Shown here: in pieces, positions 60,463-64,000 of the stretch | How the letters are laid out: each line of letters starts with the position of its first letter | Position numbering within the stretch: position 1 is the stretch's first letter | DNA from: Flavobacteriales bacterium | GTDB lineage: Bacteria > Bacteroidota > Bacteroidia > Flavobacteriales_F > PHOS-HE28 | Direction of reading: 5' to 3' | DNA length: 64,000 nucleotides | NCBI GenBank assembly: GCA_016788295.1 | Contig: JAEUSY010000004.1 | Coordinates: forward strand, 1 to 64,000 | Position numbers and translations under genes: made by a program | The notes under the pieces: model-generated | Told to the model about the DNA's origin: nothing | Seen by the model: the letters and a program-made list of their open reading frames with translations, nothing else | Databases searched by the model: none

Positions 60463-62925
60463 ATGGAATTCATCCTCTTCGTCCTGCTCGTCACCTTGGT
60501 GGTGCTGGTGATCGGCATCAAGACCCGCGTGGTGCAGGTGGAGCGCGAACTGCGCACCAACCGCTTTCAGATGCAGGAGCTGATGCAGGTGCTGGCCAAG
60601 CGCGCAGCAGCGGGCGTAGAGCCGCAGGCAGCACCCACTGAGGAACGCCCCGGCACGGCCGCCGCCACACCAGAACCGCCACCACCGGCCGAAGCACCCG
60701 CCGCCTTTGGTGGCCTAACGCTGGAGCCACTGCCCCCGGTGGTGCTGCCCGAGGTGGAGCGGCCGGTGATCATCACCCCGCCACCTGTGGCCACACCGGA
60801 GCCCGAGGTGGTGGAAGAGGCCGCCCCCTGGCCGCAGGCCGTGCCGGAGCCCGCACCGCCGCCGCCCCCGCCGCCGCCGCGCCGCCCCGGCTTCCTGGAG
60901 CGCAACCCCGATCTGGAAAAGTTCATCGGCGAGAACCTGATGAACAAGATCGGCATTGCCGTGCTGGTGCTGGGCCTTGGGCTGCTGCTGAGGTACGCCA
61001 TTGGCCATGGCTACATCGGCGAGGCGGCGCAAACGCTGATCGGCATTGCCAGTGGCGGCGTGCTGCTGTTTTTGGCCCACCGCCTGCGCGACAGCTTCCG
61101 CGCCTTCAGTTCGGTGCTGGTGGGCGGTGGCCTGGCCGTGCTCTACTTCAGCATCGCCATCGCCTTCCAGCAATACCACATCATTGGGCAAACAGCGGCC
61201 TTCGCGGTCATGGTGGGCATCAGTGCGTTGGGCGTGCTGCTCACCCTCGCGTACGACCGGCGCGAGCTTGCGGTGATCGCGCTGCTGGGCGGCTTCGCCA
61301 CGCCCTTCATGGTAAGCACCGGCGAGGGCAACTTCAGGGTGCTCTTCACCTACCTGCTGATCCTGAACGCGGGCATGCTGGCGCTGGCCAACTTCAAGAA
61401 GTGGCCCATCATCAACATCCTCTCCTTCGCGCTCACGTGGCTGCTCTTCGGCGTGTGGGCCTTTACGGGCTTCCCCCACATGGAGCAGCCCCCGGTGTGG
61501 GCGGCGCTGGGCTTCGGCACGGCGTTCTACGGGGTGTTCTTCGCCATGGTGCTGTGGTACGACCTGCGCCACCGCACGCCCTTCACGCCGCTGGACTATT
61601 CGCTCTTCATCGGCAACACCGCGCTGTACTTCGGCACCGGCATCACCTTCCTGAGCCAACTGGACACCCGCCTGGAGGGCCTGCTTTGCGTGCTGCTGGC
61701 GGCGGTGAACGTGGTGTTCGCCCTGCGCTACTTCCGCGACCAGCAGGTGCCGCGCAACCTGGTGTACCTGCTGATCGGTGTGGTGCTCACCTTCATCAGC
61801 CTGGCCGCACCCGTGCAACTGAAGGGCGACCACATTACGCTGTTCTGGGCCGCCGAGGGCGCGCTGCTGGTGTGGTTCGCGCACCGCTCGGGCATACGCC
61901 TGGTGGAGCGCGCCAGCCTGGTGGTGGCTGTGCTGATGGTGATCAGCCTGATCATGGACCTGCAGGAATACAGCGCCTTCCACGAGCCGCTGCTGCTGCC
62001 GGTGGTGAACCGCCTGTTCCTGACCGGCGCGGCGGTGGTGATCTCGCTGGTGCTGCAGGTGCGCTTCTGGGGCCACTGGGCCGCCGACCACACGCCTATC
62101 CATGCGTTGCGGGTAGACATGCTGCGCCACCTCTACGCCGTGGCCGCAGCCGTGCTGGGCTACGTGGTGGGCATGCTGGAGCTTGACTACCAGTTGCACC
62201 GCGTGCTGCCCGCGGGCAGTGTGGCCATGTTCGAGATGGTGTACAACCTGCTGGTGGTGCTGCTGGTGGACCGCTACACACGCAGGGCGCCCGTGGTGGT
62301 GCGCTACGCGGTGGGCGGCCTGTTCGCGCTGGTGGCGCTGCTGTACACAACGTGGCACTACACCAAGGGCATGGACCAGCTGCGCGCCATGCTGGCCGGG
62401 GGCGAAGGCACGGCGCACATGGTAGCGCACTACCTGGCCTTTGCGCTGCTGGTGGCGGTGGTGCTGCGCATGATGCAATGGTCGCGCGCGGTGCTGCACC
62501 TGCGTTCGCCCCAATGGAACATGTACGCCTGGGCCATGTGTACGCTGTTGGTGGTGATCGCCAGCCAGGAGCTGGACCACATCCTGCTGGCCCTGCAACC
62601 CGCCACGGACAACGGCTTCGATAGCCACCACGCACTGTACCGCGCACGCACGGCGGGCTACCCCATCCTGTGGGGCGTGGGCAGTTTCCTCTTTATGACC
62701 TACGGCATGAAGGCGCGGCTGCGCATGGTGCGCGTGATCGCGCTCACGCTCTTCGGCATCACACTCGTGAAGCTCTTCCTCTTCGACATCCGGGGCGCCA
62801 GCGAGGGCGCGCGAGTAGCGGCCTTCATCAGCCTGGGCGTGCTGCTGCTGGTGGTGAGCTTCCTGTACCAGAAACTGAAAGTGCTGTTGAAGGATGATAC
62901 CGATGCGCAAGCCAGCCAGCCTTAG
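60463..62925 (+). CDS. DUF2339 polytopic membrane protein
   Basis: This 820-residue protein has an N-terminal helix (MEFILFVLLVTLVVLVIGI), a coiled segment, a Pro/Ala/Glu-rich linker (about 50-150, with a run of eight prolines), then about twenty transmembrane helices starting near ENLMNKIGIAVLVLGLGLLLRY, which is the DUF2339 signature. A TTG six bases upstream is not needed. DUF2339 proteins are uncharacterised, sometimes compared with polysaccharide or wall-related membrane enzymes. The next gene starts inside its 3' end, as often seen for DUF2339/DUF3999 pairs. Confidence 0.88.
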   Translation: MEFILFVLLVTLVVLVIGIKTRVVQVERELRTNRFQMQELMQVLAKRAAAGVEPQAAPTEERPGTAAATPEPPPPAEAPAAFGGLTLEPLPPVVLPEVERPVIITPPPVATPEPEVVEEAAPWPQAVPEPAPPPPPPPPRRPGFLERNPDLEKFIGENLMNKIGIAVLVLGLGLLLRYAIGHGYIGEAAQTLIGIASGGVLLFLAHRLRDSFRAFSSVLVGGGLAVLYFSIAIAFQQYHIIGQTAAFAVMVGISALGVLLTLAYDRRELAVIALLGGFATPFMVSTGEGNFRVLFTYLLILNAGMLALANFKKWPIINILSFALTWLLFGVWAFTGFPHMEQPPVWAALGFGTAFYGVFFAMVLWYDLRHRTPFTPLDYSLFIGNTALYFGTGITFLSQLDTRLEGLLCVLLAAVNVVFALRYFRDQQVPRNLVYLLIGVVLTFISLAAPVQLKGDHITLFWAAEGALLVWFAHRSGIRLVERASLVVAVLMVISLIMDLQEYSAFHEPLLLPVVNRLFLTGAAVVISLVLQVRFWGHWAADHTPIHALRVDMLRHLYAVAAAVLGYVVGMLELDYQLHRVLPAGSVAMFEMVYNLLVVLLVDRYTRRAPVVVRYAVGGLFALVALLYTTWHYTKGMDQLRAMLAGGEGTAHMVAHYLAFALLVAVVLRMMQWSRAVLHLRSPQWNMYAWAMCTLLVVIASQELDHILLALQPATDNGFDSHHALYRARTAGYPILWGVGSFLFMTYGMKARLRMVRVIALTLFGITLVKLFLFDIRGASEGARVAAFISLGVLLLVVSFLYQKLKVLLKDDTDAQASQP

Positions 62926-64000
62926 CCTTGCCCTGTGTTGCGCCATGGGCGCCATGGCCCAGCACCCGCAATGGAGCACCACCCTGCCCCCGGTGCGGCA
63001 GGGCGGCCTGCATGCCGTGCGGCTATCGCCCGAAGTGGTGGGCCGCTCGCTACCGGGCCTGCAGGACATTCGCCTGTGGGCGGCGGACAGCGCCCTGGTG
63101 CCCTACCTGGTGCGCACCGAGGCCGAGACCATGAGCGCACCCCGCGCCGTGCCCTTCGCGGTGCTGCGCAACGAACGCGTGGGCAAACGCACCGTGGTGG
63201 AGTTCGAGGTGCCGGCCGGAACGCTGATGGACGGCCTGGAACTGGGCATCCGCAACGCGCAGGTGGACAAGCAGGCACGCATAACCGGCAGCGACGACCG
63301 CCTGCAGTGGTACATGGTGAAGGACCAGGGATTGACCCTGACCGGCGATGGGGCCACGCGCAGCTTGCGGTGGGTGGACCTGCCCTTGAGCGACCACCGC
63401 TACTACCGCATTGAACTGAACGATTCGCTGACGCCGCCCGTGCAGGTGCTGAGCGTGGGCCACACCATGCAGGCGCGCAGCGAAGGGCATTACGTGAGCG
63501 CCGGCAAGGTGCGTTGGGACCGTCGCGAAGAGAAAGGCCGCACGCTGCTGCGTATTTACGGCGACCATCCGCTGGTGGTGGATCGCGTACACTACACCAC
63601 GGCCGACACCATGCCCTACCTGCGCCATGCCGAGCTGTACACCATGCGCAGCGAATGGCGCACCGAACGCCGCCAACGCAAGCTCCTGCATCGCTGGCGC
63701 GAGGACCTGGGCACCGGAACGCTGGCCTCGTACCAACGCACCATACTGCCCTGCCCCGGCACTGCGGTGGACACCCTGTACATGGAAGTGCGCAACGGCG
63801 ACGACCGGCCGCTTTCCATTACCGAGCTGACCGTGCTGCAACGCCAACGAACGCTACTGGCGCCCTTGAGCCCCGGCCAGACCTACACGCTCACCACCGG
63901 CGATGCCCAAGCACAAGCCCCCCGCTTCGACATGGCCTACTTCAGCGACAGCCTGCCCCCCATTGTGGCCACGCTGGAACTGCCCGCACTGATCCGCACC
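62903..64000 (+). CDS. DUF3999-like secreted protein (partial)
   Basis: An ATG at 62903, overlapping the DUF2339 gene by 23 bases, opens a frame that continues through base 64000 without a stop (366 codons), so the C-terminus lies outside the window. It has a signal peptide (MRKPASLSLALCCAMGAMAQ) and beta-rich domains (LQDIRLWAADSALVPYLV, FEVPAGTLMDGLELGI, VLSVGHTMQARSEG). The order next to DUF2339 and the RIYGDHPLVVDRV region fit DUF3999 proteins, which usually end in a C-terminal membrane helix not visible here. Confidence 0.75.
   Translation, partial: MRKPASLSLALCCAMGAMAQHPQWSTTLPPVRQGGLHAVRLSPEVVGRSLPGLQDIRLWAADSALVPYLVRTEAETMSAPRAVPFAVLRNERVGKRTVVEFEVPAGTLMDGLELGIRNAQVDKQARITGSDDRLQWYMVKDQGLTLTGDGATRSLRWVDLPLSDHRYYRIELNDSLTPPVQVLSVGHTMQARSEGHYVSAGKVRWDRREEKGRTLLRIYGDHPLVVDRVHYTTADTMPYLRHAELYTMRSEWRTERRQRKLLHRWREDLGTGTLASYQRTILPCPGTAVDTLYMEVRNGDDRPLSITELTVLQRQRTLLAPLSPGQTYTLTTGDAQAQAPRFDMAYFSDSLPPIVATLELPALIRT

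Noticed and set aside
60715-63069. 784-codon minus-strand frame opposite DUF2339
   Set aside because: Composition (His/Gln/Glu repeats) is that of an antisense reading of a hydrophobic high-GC gene; it even crosses into the next gene.

Overview
The window is high-GC bacterial DNA, most likely from an uncultured Bacteroidota of the Flavobacteriales type. The reasons are several secreted proteins with C-terminal type IX secretion (T9SS) sorting domains, the T9SS regulator PorX, a PorV/PorQ-like barrel, DUF6132, an OmpA-rich envelope gene set, and few visible Shine-Dalgarno sites. Genes are packed into short operons, often with ATGA or TGATG overlaps.

Layout. 1-303: the 3' end of a probable acyl-CoA dehydrogenase. 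357-7260 (minus): an eight-gene operon, in transcription order SpeD-like decarboxylase, two DUF4178 zinc-ribbon proteins, a 57-residue membrane protein not in the supplied gene calls, a half-size DUF350 protein, a membrane-embedded SpeE-type aminopropyltransferase, a FAD amine-oxidase-like flavoprotein and a polytopic membrane protein with intramembrane histidines. This is the most interesting system in the window. 7443-14981 (plus): an OmpA-like envelope protein, a Kelch T9SS protein, an O-methyltransferase, a TerB-like protein, threonine aldolase, a lipoprotein and a sensor histidine kinase. 14940-21136 (minus): a TetR-MFP-RND-TolC efflux operon with a palindromic operator candidate. 21302-28033 (minus): an OmpA protein, a small STAS/SEC14-like protein, a PafA-like phosphatase, CrcB, PAP2, ObgE, adenylate kinase and hypoxanthine phosphoribosyltransferase.

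28141-37091: a PorV/PorQ-like barrel with a helix-hairpin-helix barrel protein, small conserved proteins, a TonB-like protein, a deiodinase-like thioredoxin-fold protein, a MATE exporter, a secreted trypsin-like protease and an OmpA-C protein. 37175-41986: a small HTH protein, a beta-propeller/class III adenylate cyclase fusion and a T9SS protein. 42155-47620: formate-THF ligase, AroA, AroB and proline dehydrogenase. 47714-49066: small membrane proteins and one AT-richer orphan gene. 49174-56132: alanine dehydrogenase, a T9SS protein, TsaE, PorX and an HD-domain hydrolase. 56195-60115: two secreted beta-propeller proteins, the larger with a frameshift just after its signal peptide, bracketed by a 51-bp direct repeat copied from the HD gene. 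60463-64000: a DUF2339 membrane protein followed by a DUF3999-like protein that runs off the window.

Non-coding structure includes a dispersed family of 8-bp tandem arrays (unit ATGTGNNC) in five intergenic spacers, a 28-bp inverted repeat upstream of the HD gene, two consecutive hairpins near 60.25 kb, and hairpin terminators at 0.33, 37.1 and 40.65 kb. No rRNA, tRNA, CRISPR array, transposase or phage gene was recognised.
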